From Gallionellaceae bacterium (GTDB lineage Bacteria > Pseudomonadota > Gammaproteobacteria > Burkholderiales > Gallionellaceae), in NCBI GenBank assembly GCA_003151655.1, contig PLYB01000346.1, positions 1 through 16,016 of the forward strand: a stretch of DNA of 16,016 bases, given 5' to 3'. The notes below the pieces were generated by a model. That model was given only the letters and a program-made list of their open reading frames with translations, did no database searches and was not told where the DNA came from. Made by a program: the position numbers and the translations under genes. Position 1 is the first letter of the stretch; each line of letters begins with the position of its first letter. This document shows, one piece after another, positions 6,633 to 13,671 of the stretch.

Positions 6633-8006
6633 TTAGAAGAACCCGATGCTCACTTGAAACAGCTTTTCAATTTTTCGTATCATCTGTTTGTTAATGACAA
6701 AGACAATGACGTGATCTTCCGATTCAATCACACAGTCATGGTGCCCCATAATAACCTCGCCGCTACGCACGATTGCGCCGATGGTGGCACCTTTGGGCAG
6801 GTCGATTTCGTCAATACGCCGACCCACCACCTGCGAAGACTGGCGATCACCGTGCGCCACCAGCTCCAGCGCCTCTGCCGCTCCCCGCCGCAAGGAATGC
6901 ACTGCCGCCACATCACCCTGACGCACATAGGCCAGCAGTGAACCGATAGTCACATGTGCCGGAGACAGGGCGATGTCTATTTTGCCGCCCTGCACCAAGC
7001 CTACATAGGCGCTGCGATTGATCAATGAAATCACCTTGCGCGCACCGGCTTTTTTTGCCAGCAAGGAAGACATGATATTGTTTTCATCATCATTGGTAAG
7101 CGCACAAAATACGTCGACTTCACCCACATGTTCCGACTCCAGCAAATTTTCATCCGTGCAGTCGCCATTTAGCACCAAAGCTTTGGAAAGCTCTCCGGCC
7201 AAGCTCTCGCACGCTTTCTTGTTGAATTCGATGAGCTTGACCTGATAGTCATGCTCCAAAGATAAAGCCAGACGGCGTCCGATATTGCCGCCGCCCACAA
7301 TCATCACGCGCTTGGCCGGTTTATCCATGCGCCGCAACTCTTTCAACACACTGCGAATATTTTCAGTTGCGGCGATAAAAAATATTTCATCGCCCTCTTC
7401 AATCACCGTGCTGCCTTCGGGAATAATGGGGCGATCCTGGCGGAAAATTGCCGCCACGCGCGTATCGATCTGCGGCATGTGTGTGCGTAAATATTTCAAC
7501 TCTCGCCCGATCAGCGGCCCTCCTTCAAAGGCGCGCACCGCCACCAGAGAAACCTTGCCGTCATCGAACTCCAGCACCTGCAGGGCTTCCGGAAATTCGA
7601 TCAGTTTGCGGATGTAATCGGTGAGTATCTGCTCTGGACAAATAGAAAAATCCACGCAGAAATTATCGTTGGAAAATATTTCCTGATGCGCCAGATAGTC
7701 GGCGGCGCGGATACGGGCGATACGCGTTGGCGTGTTAAATAAACTTGCCGCCAGCTTGCATGCCACCATGTTGACCTCGTCGCTTTGCGTCACTGCCAGC
7801 AGCATATCCGCATCGGCCAGACCCGCCTGTCTCAGCACGCTCGGATGCGAGGCATTGCCCACCAGCGTGCGCAAATCAAAGCGATTTTGCAGCGTCTGCA
7901 ATTTTGTCGCATCGGTATCCACCACCGTAATGTCATTGGCTTCGCTAACCAGATTTTCTGCCACCGTCGAACCAACCTGCCCCGCGCCCAAAATCAGAAT
8001 TTTCAC
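6633..8006 (-). CDS. trkA: Trk system potassium uptake regulator TrkA
   Basis: This is the cytoplasmic peripheral subunit that binds nucleotides and gates TrkH, 457 residues and full length. It has the classic duplicated layout of TrkA-N, TrkA-C, TrkA-N and TrkA-C. The first Rossmann fold opens with GAGQVG at 7-12 and ends its second strand at D30. The second has GGGNIG at 238-243 and E260. The TrkA-C parts lie roughly at 140-220 and 370-455. The start codon is GTG at 8006, giving MKILILGAGQ. It is preceded by GGGGA at a suitable distance, and the family N-terminus begins exactly there. It is first in a three-gene unit with trkH and the ChpA-like kinase. A repeat element, not an obvious promoter, lies just upstream. 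Confidence 0.96.
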   Translation of the reverse strand: MKILILGAGQVGSTVAENLVSEANDITVVDTDATKLQTLQNRFDLRTLVGNASHPSVLRQAGLADADMLLAVTQSDEVNMVACKLAASLFNTPTRIARIRAADYLAHQEIFSNDNFCVDFSICPEQILTDYIRKLIEFPEALQVLEFDDGKVSLVAVRAFEGGPLIGRELKYLRTHMPQIDTRVAAIFRQDRPIIPEGSTVIEEGDEIFFIAATENIRSVLKELRRMDKPAKRVMIVGGGNIGRRLALSLEHDYQVKLIEFNKKACESLAGELSKALVLNGDCTDENLLESEHVGEVDVFCALTNDDENNIMSSLLAKKAGARKVISLINRSAYVGLVQGGKIDIALSPAHVTIGSLLAYVRQGDVAAVHSLRRGAAEALELVAHGDRQSSQVVGRRIDEIDLPKGATIGAIVRSGEVIMGHHDCVIESEDHVIVFVINKQMIRKIEKLFQVSIGFF

Positions 8007-8025
8007 TTTGTCCCCTTTGTAACTA

Positions 8026-8103
8026 CCCTCACCCTCAGTCCCTCTCCCAAGGGGAGAGGGAAGCTAAGCCCTTCTCCCTCGGGGAGAAGGGTGGGGATGA
8101 GGG
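8026..8103. repeat. inverted pair of CCCTCACC-type intergenic repeats with two hairpins
   Basis: The left arm 8026-8048 (CCCTCACCCTC...CCTCTCCC) is mirrored by the right arm 8082-8103 with a few mismatches. Within it are two perfect hairpins: 8039-8061 with a 10-bp stem (TCCCTCTCCC) and loop aag, and 8069-8091 with a 10-bp stem (CCCTTCTCCC) and loop tcg. It sits between the stop of the thioredoxin-fold gene and the trkA start. Without a T-run it is not a classic terminator, but the RNA hairpins could still shield the 3' end of the upstream transcript. A degenerate half copy appears near 2464-2495. Similar GC-rich repeats are scattered between genes in many proteobacteria. Confidence 0.7.
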
Positions 8104-8136
8104 AGGTTTGTACTTCGCTTGGAATGAATCCCAAGC

Positions 8137-8694
8137 TCACGCTGCTTCTTTCCATTTGATCGAACACCCCATACTGGCGAGCTGCTCTTGCGGTCCTTGT
8201 CCGGTTTGCGCCACTTGCAGCATAGCGTTAAATAAATCGCGGGGCGCATCCGCTGCGGCTTCTTTGCGCGATGCATCCAAACGCCCGCGATATTGCAATT
8301 CCAGATTTGCATTAAAACCGAAAAAGTCCGGCGTACATACCGCGCCGTAATCCTTGGCAATTTGCTGCGTCTCGTCCCACACATAGGGAAACGGATAGTT
8401 ATATTGCCGCGCCACCAACTTCATGTTGTCGAACGAATCCTCGGTATAGTCCGCCGTGTCGTTGGACATAATTGCAATGCTGTTTATGCCGTGCTGTTGC
8501 AGCTCGCGCACGTCGCGGATAATGCGGTCACGAATGGATTTCACGTAAGGACAATGGTTGCAGATAAACATCACCAGCAAACCATTTTTACCGCGCGCAC
8601 TGTCTAAGGTATGGCGGTGGCCGTCTACCCCCAATAGCTCGAACGGACGCGCTTTCCAGCCAAAATCACACAGCGGCGGTTGTAAACTGACCAA
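8137..8694 (-). CDS. thioredoxin-fold (AhpC/TSA-like) protein with CNHC motif
   Basis: This is a 185-residue cytoplasmic redoxin-type protein. The N-terminal part resembles peroxiredoxin/TlpA folds. The redox-type motif C45-N-H-C48 in FICNHCPYV occupies the thioredoxin active-site position, and the cis-Pro loop reads VCTPDFFGF (119-127). The tail SMGCSIKWK is characteristic of this widespread, poorly studied family, often annotated only as thioredoxin family protein. Its substrate is unknown. I place the start at the TTG at 8694, because GGGGAG lies 8 bases upstream and the product then begins MVSLQPPLCDFGWKA, as family members do. A GTG at 8715 would add seven residues and put the ribosome site inside the gene. 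It is divergent from rsmE, 77 bases apart, and a hairpin-rich repeat follows its stop. Confidence 0.85.
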   Translation of the reverse strand: MVSLQPPLCDFGWKARPFELLGVDGHRHTLDSARGKNGLLVMFICNHCPYVKSIRDRIIRDVRELQQHGINSIAIMSNDTADYTEDSFDNMKLVARQYNYPFPYVWDETQQIAKDYGAVCTPDFFGFNANLELQYRGRLDASRKEAAADAPRDLFNAMLQVAQTGQGPQEQLASMGCSIKWKEAA

Positions 8695-8771
8695 AATAAA
8701 CTCTCCCCAAATCACAAATTCTGCATAAGTCGTTATATTATCACGCCCATAACTTCACCCCGAACCCAGAC

Positions 8772-9509
8772 ATGTCCGCACCGCGCTTCTATTGCCCGCC
8801 ACCTTTGCCATTAAGCACCAATTTTGAATTGCCAGCCGCCGCCGCACATCATGCCAGCCGCGTGTTGCGTTTGCGCGTCAACGACGCGGTGCAGATTTTC
8901 GACGGTGTCGGCAACGCGCTGGACGCTACTATCAATGAGATCAGCGGCAAGCACGTGATACTCGGCAACCTGCAAACTTGCATGTCACAAACTGCGTCCG
9001 GATTGCACATCGTATTGGCACAAGCCATGTGCAGCAGTGACAAAATGGATTGGATCGTGCAAAAAGCCACCGAACTCGGTGTCAGTGAAATCCTGCCGGT
9101 ACAAGCGCAACGCAGTGTGGCGAAACTCTCTGGCGCGCGCGCGGAGAAACGCACCGAGCATTGGCGTAGCGTTGCCATCTCGGCCTGCGAACAATGCGGC
9201 CGCAACGACTTGCCGCTGATACACGCTCCGCAAGAACTCGACACCTGGTTAGTGTCGATGCGCAGCGCCCCCGGCAGTAAATTTATCCTGCTACCCAGCG
9301 ATGCAACCAAACTGCAAATCCAGCCGAAACCGCAAATCAGCGCCACCCTGCTGATCGGCCCCGAAGGCGGCTTCAGCACGGACGAAGCCAATGTCGCGCT
9401 GCAGATGGGATTCGCCGCAGTCCTGCTCGGCCCGCGCGTGCTGCGCACCGAAACCGCCGCCATTGCCGGCATCAGTGCGTTGCAAACCTTGTGGGGCGAT
9501 TTTAATTAA
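8772..9509 (+). CDS. rsmE: 16S rRNA (uracil-1498-N3)-methyltransferase RsmE
   Basis: This is a SPOUT-class methyltransferase of 245 residues, the usual length, which methylates N3 of U1498 of 16S rRNA using S-adenosylmethionine. It has an N-terminal PUA-like RNA-binding part (residues 1-70, with HHASRVLRLRVND at 26-38). The C-terminal knotted domain shows KMDWIVQKATELGV (91-104), the SAM-binding GPEGGFS (196-202) and LGPRVLRTETAA (219-230), which forms the trefoil knot. The start is an ATG with the typical N-terminus MSAPRFYCPP. It is a housekeeping gene unrelated in role to its neighbours. The short tautomerase gene follows 199 bases on, after a repeat element, so a shared transcript is uncertain. 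Confidence 0.95.
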   Translation: MSAPRFYCPPPLPLSTNFELPAAAAHHASRVLRLRVNDAVQIFDGVGNALDATINEISGKHVILGNLQTCMSQTASGLHIVLAQAMCSSDKMDWIVQKATELGVSEILPVQAQRSVAKLSGARAEKRTEHWRSVAISACEQCGRNDLPLIHAPQELDTWLVSMRSAPGSKFILLPSDATKLQIQPKPQISATLLIGPEGGFSTDEANVALQMGFAAVLLGPRVLRTETAAIAGISALQTLWGDFN

Positions 9510-9540
9510 TCCTAAAACGCAGTTGCCACACCGCTCATGC

Positions 9541-9655
9541 TTCGATACGCCATGCTTCCCTCGATACGGCTGCGCCTACTCGGGACGAACGGTGTGCTCT
9601 CCAATTTGGTGATAGGCCGTTCGTCCTGAGTGGCCCGCACTTTGGGCGTATCGAA
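9541..9655. repeat. imperfect palindromic intergenic repeat (TTCGATACG / GGACGAACGG type)
   Basis: The arm 9561-9592 begins TCGATACGGC and ends GGACGAACGG. Its inverted partner at 9617-9654 begins CCGTTCGTCC and ends GCGTATCGA. The ends pair well and the middle is less conserved, around a 24-base centre. An extra TTCGATACGC copy at 9541-9550 suggests a nested or partly deleted second unit. It fills the gap between rsmE and the tautomerase gene and could fold as a long hairpin downstream of rsmE. Sequences of this style recur between genes in many beta- and gammaproteobacteria; it carries no coding frame. Confidence 0.65.
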
Positions 9656-9708
9656 AGATTGCCATCCTTCAACTGCGGTTTTTAGGTAAATCTGGAAAGG
9701 AAATAACC

Positions 9709-9894
9709 ATGCCTTATGTAAACATCCGCGTTGCCGGAATACTTAGCCGCGAACAAAAAGCCAAAATCGCTGCCGAGATCACCGACACCTTGGAGCGCAT
9801 CGCGCACAAACCCGCGTCCTACACTTATATCACCTTTGATGAAGTGCCGGAGGAGAGCTGGGCAGTTGCAGGAAAATTACTGGACGAAAAATAG
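9709..9894 (+). CDS. 4-oxalocrotonate tautomerase family protein
   Basis: This is a 61-residue protein of the tautomerase superfamily, matching the short 4-OT length. It begins MPYVNIRVAG, so removal of Met exposes the catalytic Pro1 that acts as the general base. ILSREQKAKIAAEITDTLERI forms the first helix, and YTYITFDEVPEESWAVAG the second strand and hairpin. Family members convert 2-hydroxymuconate-type dienols or act on unknown substrates. No aromatic-degradation genes are nearby, so the substrate cannot be assigned. The ATG has GGAAAGGAA about 6 bases upstream. It converges on the TonB-receptor gene, with a 32-base gap and no visible terminator. Confidence 0.88.
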   Translation: MPYVNIRVAGILSREQKAKIAAEITDTLERIAHKPASYTYITFDEVPEESWAVAGKLLDEK

Positions 9895-9926
9895 CCGATC
9901 AGTTTTCCTGAACGAATTTACTGCCC

Positions 9927-12161
9927 TCAAAATTTGAACTTTGCCGTCACACGCAATTGCAGCGGTTCGCCCGGATGAACAGTGATGCCGGATGGCACGA
10001 CCGGACTAGTGGTGGTTACCCGATAATCCTGTGCATAGGCGATGTCATAGTACTGACGATTGAAAAGATTGAGCACATCCAATTGCACGGAAAAGTCCTT
10101 TGAAAACTCTCGCTGCACGCGCAGGTTTGTCACCGCAGCCGAAGGAGCCATCAAGCTACCGTCCTGCGTGAGCGGGTAGTCGCCGATGTAGCGGGTTTCC
10201 ACGCCGCCGGACCACGCACCTTGATGCATCGTGGCTGACAATAATGCGACCTTGTCCGTCGCATTGGGAATCAAGTCTCCCTGTGTACCGTTGTCATTCA
10301 TCGTCGCATAACCTGCATGCGTCCAGGCCAGATTGACATCCAGCGCCAGCCAGCGATTGGCGATCATGTGATTGTCCCACTCCAGGCCGTAACGCGTACT
10401 GGCACCATTGGGCGAGGTGCTGCCGGAATCTGCGGTATAGACCAACTCTGAATCACTGTTCAGACTCCACAAGGCAAGCGAACTTTGCAAACCGGAAATA
10501 GCTTCGGTGCGTAAGCCCACCTCTTGCCCGAAGCTGCTCACCAACGCTGGCACCGGAGAAGTGGCCGCGCCGGTAGTGGAGTCAATCTTGCCGATCACTC
10601 CACGCGCATCATTGCTGTGAAAGCCTCTGCCCGCATTGAAAAAATACTCGGTCTGACACCAGGGGCCAAAAATCAGTGACAGCTTGGGAGAGAGCTTACT
10701 GCCAGATGCATTGCCGCTATTTTGCGGGATCGCCAAGGCGTTCAAATCCATGATGATGCTGTCTTCGCGTATGCCCACTACGGTACGCAGCCAGTTAGTC
10801 CAAGTGGCACTGTTTTGCACATAGACTCCAACTGCGGCCAAGTTTACCAAATCGTCAGTTACCGTCGCAAAGGGAATACGGTTCTGCGTATTTAACAGGG
10901 TGACATGGATAGCATCGTTGCGCAGTTGCATACCCACCTCGGTGCTTGAGTCGTGCCCGAATAGATTTTGCGCCCAACCCCTGACCACCTGCCCGCCGAC
11001 CATGTTGCGATTTTCCACTTGCTCAAACTGGTCGCCGGTAATGGGACGCAATTCTACGAAAGTAAAATTCGACCACAGTTGCAAGCGGTAGTGCTGCACG
11101 TAGGCTGATGCCTTGGTGTAGCCCTGATCATTTTGGCTGTGCCATTCACCCGAAAGAATCGCGCGCCCCGTATCACCGCCATCACTCGGATCTAGAGATG
11201 AAAATTGTCCCAATTGACCTGACTGGATCAATTGCAACGGCACTTGGTCAGTCGAGCGCCAGCTTGCGTCATAGTACGTTCCGTCAAGCGACCAGCCGTT
11301 AGCGGGGGTTCCGTCACTTAGCCGCAACAAGCCGTTGAATCTGCGCAAACCCTCCGGCTGCGTCCACGGGCCATTCTCACTTGATATATCTACTGCACTG
11401 AGCAAAGTGGGGGCACTGTTGCCCGAACTGGAAACATCACTGGAATCTGAATTGGAGCCTTGCGCTGTCAATCTGGTTGAACCGGCAAGCAATACGCGCT
11501 GGTAATCAAAAGCACCGACGGTGATGTTGAGCAAGTTACTATCTAGGCTGTTGCGGTACTGGAATTTTGCCGAGCCTGCCGCAGCGAAATCGCTGTCTCC
11601 GGCGAAATACGGGCCTTTGCCGTAGTTGATACGCTGCACCAGCTCGGGTATCAAAAAGTTAAGATCAGAATAGCCCTGTCCATGCGCATTAGTGGGCATG
11701 TTAACGGGCACTCCGTCAATAAACGTGGCGAAGTCAGTACCGTGATCGAGATTGTAGCCGCGCAGGAAGTACTGGTTAGCTTTGCCGTCGCCCGAGTGCT
11801 GCGTGACTACCATACCAGGCACAGTATCCAGCGCATCGCCTGGTCTGAGTAGCGGAAGGTTTTGCAAGTCTTCGCTACGAACCACGCCTTGCGAAGCGGC
11901 ATCCGAACTGCCCACCGCGTTGTCGTAAAGCCTCGTCGCTTCGATCAATATATCCAGCGGGGCGTTGGTGGCTTGAAATTCAACTTCATCCTTAACCATT
12001 GGCGGCAGTGCTGTGGCAGCCTGAACTAGGGATGGATGGAGGCACATTGATAAGAATAGCAGGGAAACAGCCACCTTCGCCGAAATCAGCATCGACGTAA
12101 CACGTAATACGAAAATACTTTTCTTCTTAACTATGGGCAAAAATAGCTTTGATTGTTTCAT
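9927..12161 (-). CDS. TonB-dependent outer-membrane receptor, probable nickel or nickel-chelate uptake
   Basis: This 744-residue outer-membrane receptor is energised by TonB/ExbBD. The N-terminus holds a long signal peptide ending LHPSLVQA (cut near residue 48). A possible TonB-box-like DILIEATR lies about 20 residues into the mature part. A plug domain (about 85-200) follows, with LPLLRPGDALDTVPGM, LRGYNLDHGTDFATFIDGVP and AHGQGYSDLNFLIPELV. The rest is a 22-strand barrel ending in an aromatic residue (AKFKF). Plug residues include several His. Substrate is inferred from position: it directly follows nikR and the NiCoT permease on the same strand. The start at 12161 (MKQSKLF) has GGGG nearby; 12173 is an in-frame alternative adding four residues. 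A further internal ATG at 12092 gives a tidier signal peptide (MLISAKVAVSLLF) but has no ribosome site. It could also import another metal chelate. Confidence 0.82.
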   Translation of the reverse strand: MKQSKLFLPIVKKKSIFVLRVTSMLISAKVAVSLLFLSMCLHPSLVQAATALPPMVKDEVEFQATNAPLDILIEATRLYDNAVGSSDAASQGVVRSEDLQNLPLLRPGDALDTVPGMVVTQHSGDGKANQYFLRGYNLDHGTDFATFIDGVPVNMPTNAHGQGYSDLNFLIPELVQRINYGKGPYFAGDSDFAAAGSAKFQYRNSLDSNLLNITVGAFDYQRVLLAGSTRLTAQGSNSDSSDVSSSGNSAPTLLSAVDISSENGPWTQPEGLRRFNGLLRLSDGTPANGWSLDGTYYDASWRSTDQVPLQLIQSGQLGQFSSLDPSDGGDTGRAILSGEWHSQNDQGYTKASAYVQHYRLQLWSNFTFVELRPITGDQFEQVENRNMVGGQVVRGWAQNLFGHDSSTEVGMQLRNDAIHVTLLNTQNRIPFATVTDDLVNLAAVGVYVQNSATWTNWLRTVVGIREDSIIMDLNALAIPQNSGNASGSKLSPKLSLIFGPWCQTEYFFNAGRGFHSNDARGVIGKIDSTTGAATSPVPALVSSFGQEVGLRTEAISGLQSSLALWSLNSDSELVYTADSGSTSPNGASTRYGLEWDNHMIANRWLALDVNLAWTHAGYATMNDNGTQGDLIPNATDKVALLSATMHQGAWSGGVETRYIGDYPLTQDGSLMAPSAAVTNLRVQREFSKDFSVQLDVLNLFNRQYYDIAYAQDYRVTTTSPVVPSGITVHPGEPLQLRVTAKFKF

Positions 12162-12179
12162 TGGACACCCCATGTAGCG

Positions 12180-12623
12180 TTAAATTTTTGGGCGACTATG
12201 GGTATGCCGATGAAGCGTGTCTTTTTCTACAGGAATCAGATTAAGTTGCCCGTGGCGCACGCCGCGCTCGGCGATCAATGCATCGCTAAGTTTTTGTACT
12301 GCTTGAGTTGATCCGCGCAACATTAACGTTTCCAGACAATTGTCATGATCGAGATGGACGTGGGTTGAAGCCACCACCAAATCGTGATGCTGATGCTGAA
12401 TTACCGTGAGGCGTTCCGCCAAATCTCGTTCGTGATGGTTGTAAACATATGAAAGATTTGCCACACAAAAAGGCGACCGGTATTTTTTCGTATGCAGCGT
12501 ATTTAATTGACCGCGCAACATGTCACGCACCGCCTCGGAGCGATTTTGATAGCCGCGTTCGCGTATCAACTTGTCGAATTCGGTGGCAAGATTTTCATCC
12601 AACGAAATAGTAAAACGTTCCAT
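12180..12623 (-). CDS. nikR: nickel-responsive transcriptional regulator NikR
   Basis: This is a 147-residue ribbon-helix-helix repressor with a C-terminal ACT-like nickel-binding domain. Residues 1-45 are the DNA-binding part (MERFTISLDENLATEFDKLI, then NRSEAVRDMLRG). The high-affinity nickel ligands of E. coli NikR (H76, H87, H89, C95) appear here shifted by one as H77, H88, H90 and C96, within HQHHDL and THVHLDHDNCLE. All are conserved, so the protein should bind Ni(II). The family normally represses nickel import when nickel is plentiful, and here the gene sits between a nickel permease and a TonB receptor, its likely targets. It starts 36 bases after the permease stop. The ribosome site is weak, which fits a low-level regulator in an operon. 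The His-containing tail (DTLHRHTHSRPKI) is slightly longer than in E. coli. Confidence 0.94.
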   Translation of the reverse strand: MERFTISLDENLATEFDKLIRERGYQNRSEAVRDMLRGQLNTLHTKKYRSPFCVANLSYVYNHHERDLAERLTVIQHQHHDLVVASTHVHLDHDNCLETLMLRGSTQAVQKLSDALIAERGVRHGQLNLIPVEKDTLHRHTHSRPKI

Positions 12624-12659
12624 GTGAGTATCTTTACTTTCAATAATGCGCAGAATAAA

Positions 12660-13472
12660 TTAAGCCGCTACGGCACGACGTTGTGTAAACCTGGCGAACA
12701 AAAAACTGCACGCCACCACCACGATGACAGCAACTCCGATGAGCAATTCTCGACCCTCCTGCCAAGCTGCTGCTTGCGGCAAGAACTGACGCGACAATCC
12801 CAATCCTGCCACAGTGAGACTAAGTAATGCCACGGTGACCCCCATGATGCGCGAAGCGAGGCGGGCGCTGGCATCGGCGCGCCGCAGCAAGTGCGAGATC
12901 CACAAGCCATTGATGGCATCGGTGAGCATCATGCCAAGCATAAAACATACGGCCAGCAACAATGCGTAAGCGATCCCACCGTAACTGGTAGCAGCGACGG
13001 AAAAGAGTGCGGCTTGGGAAAGAGTATCGAAAGATAAGGCGAACAGCGCGCCCACCAGTGCAATCAGGGCAGGGTGGCCAGCATTCTTCAGGCTACTCAG
13101 CCAACGTCCCTTGATGCCAACCATCTGCACCATTTCATGCGACGGGGTTGTAAACACCGCATACAAATTAAGCACACCCAAGAGCAAAAGAAAAATGGCT
13201 GAGATCCAAGTGCCCACATCACCCATCCACGACGGTACCGCAGCATTGTGGAACAACATGCCGGCAGCCACAGCGACAATACAAACCACCGCTCCATGCC
13301 CGAGTGAAAACAAAAAGCCGCACAAGCGCGCCAAACGCAGCCGTCCCGCCGAAGTGTTAAAGCGCGTCAACCCGTCTATCGTCGCCAAGTGATCGGCATC
13401 CATACCGTGCTTAAGACCCAACACGAAGGCCAGTGCGATCAGTGGATAAATGCTCTCATGCAATGTTTCCAT
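12660..13472 (-). CDS. NiCoT-family nickel/cobalt permease
   Basis: This is an inner-membrane metal transporter of 270 residues with about six to eight hydrophobic segments. The family signature in the first helix pair reads KHGMDADHLATIDG (21-34), a variant of the RHAxDADH motif whose His and Asp residues bind nickel. The further conserved segments are FSLGHGAVV (55-63), FALSFDTLSQAALF (144-157) and GMMLTDAINGLW (180-191). It is shorter than HoxN/NixA (about 330-350 residues) and lacks their long loops. The start at 13472 (METLHES) has GGAG 5 bases upstream; a GTG two codons earlier overlaps that site and is unlikely. It is the first gene of a probable NiCoT-nikR-receptor operon, so nickel is more likely than cobalt. 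It lies downstream of the hydrogenase-sensor genes. Confidence 0.88.
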   Translation of the reverse strand: METLHESIYPLIALAFVLGLKHGMDADHLATIDGLTRFNTSAGRLRLARLCGFLFSLGHGAVVCIVAVAAGMLFHNAAVPSWMGDVGTWISAIFLLLLGVLNLYAVFTTPSHEMVQMVGIKGRWLSSLKNAGHPALIALVGALFALSFDTLSQAALFSVAATSYGGIAYALLLAVCFMLGMMLTDAINGLWISHLLRRADASARLASRIMGVTVALLSLTVAGLGLSRQFLPQAAAWQEGRELLIGVAVIVVVACSFLFARFTQRRAVAA

Positions 13473-13494
13473 GCTCACTCCGGTAAGAAGTTTA

Positions 13495-13524
13495 TATATA
13501 TCTGCTTAACAAGAAACATGCCAA
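13495..13524 (-). promoter_or_regulatory. candidate promoter of the nickel-uptake operon
   Basis: On the minus strand, TTGGCA (13524-13519) and TATATA (13500-13495) are separated by 18 bases, and the -10 ends 22 bases before the permease ATG. The surrounding 199-bp gap is AT-rich. If NikR regulates this operon, its operator should overlap here. I found no clear copy of the E. coli GTATGA-N16-TCATAC operator, so the site is not marked. Confidence 0.4.
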
Positions 13525-13649
13525 TGGATAAATGAACAGCATCGTTGCCTATTCAACCGGCATGCTCGCATAATTAATTGATTTATAACGACTACAAATT
13601 ATGTTCATGGGAATCATATTTACCAGCCTAACATTGGTTTATTCCAAAA

Positions 13650-13666
13650 TGGAAAGAGCCCTTCCA
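13650..13666 (-). terminator. possible weak terminator after the HoxJ-like kinase gene
   Basis: TGGAA and TTCCA arms form a short hairpin 5 bases beyond the kinase stop on the minus strand, followed by ATTTTGG. The stem is only 5-7 bp with one mismatch and the T-run is poor, so termination may be partial and read-through into the nickel genes is possible. Confidence 0.3.
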
Positions 13667-13671
13667 CTTTA

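Noticed and set aside
8849..9472. 207-codon minus-strand open frame
   Set aside because: It is the antisense shadow of rsmE, whose SPOUT motifs are intact on the plus strand.
12026..12055. Possible lipoprotein signal (LFLSMC) in the receptor N-terminus
   Set aside because: Met precedes the Cys where a lipobox needs a small residue, and a signal peptidase I site (SLVQA) follows; the protein is a barrel receptor.
12095..12110. Dyad CGTAACACGTAATACG near the start of the TonB-receptor gene
   Set aside because: It is inside the signal-peptide codons and imperfect, and it does not match the known NikR operator; probably chance.
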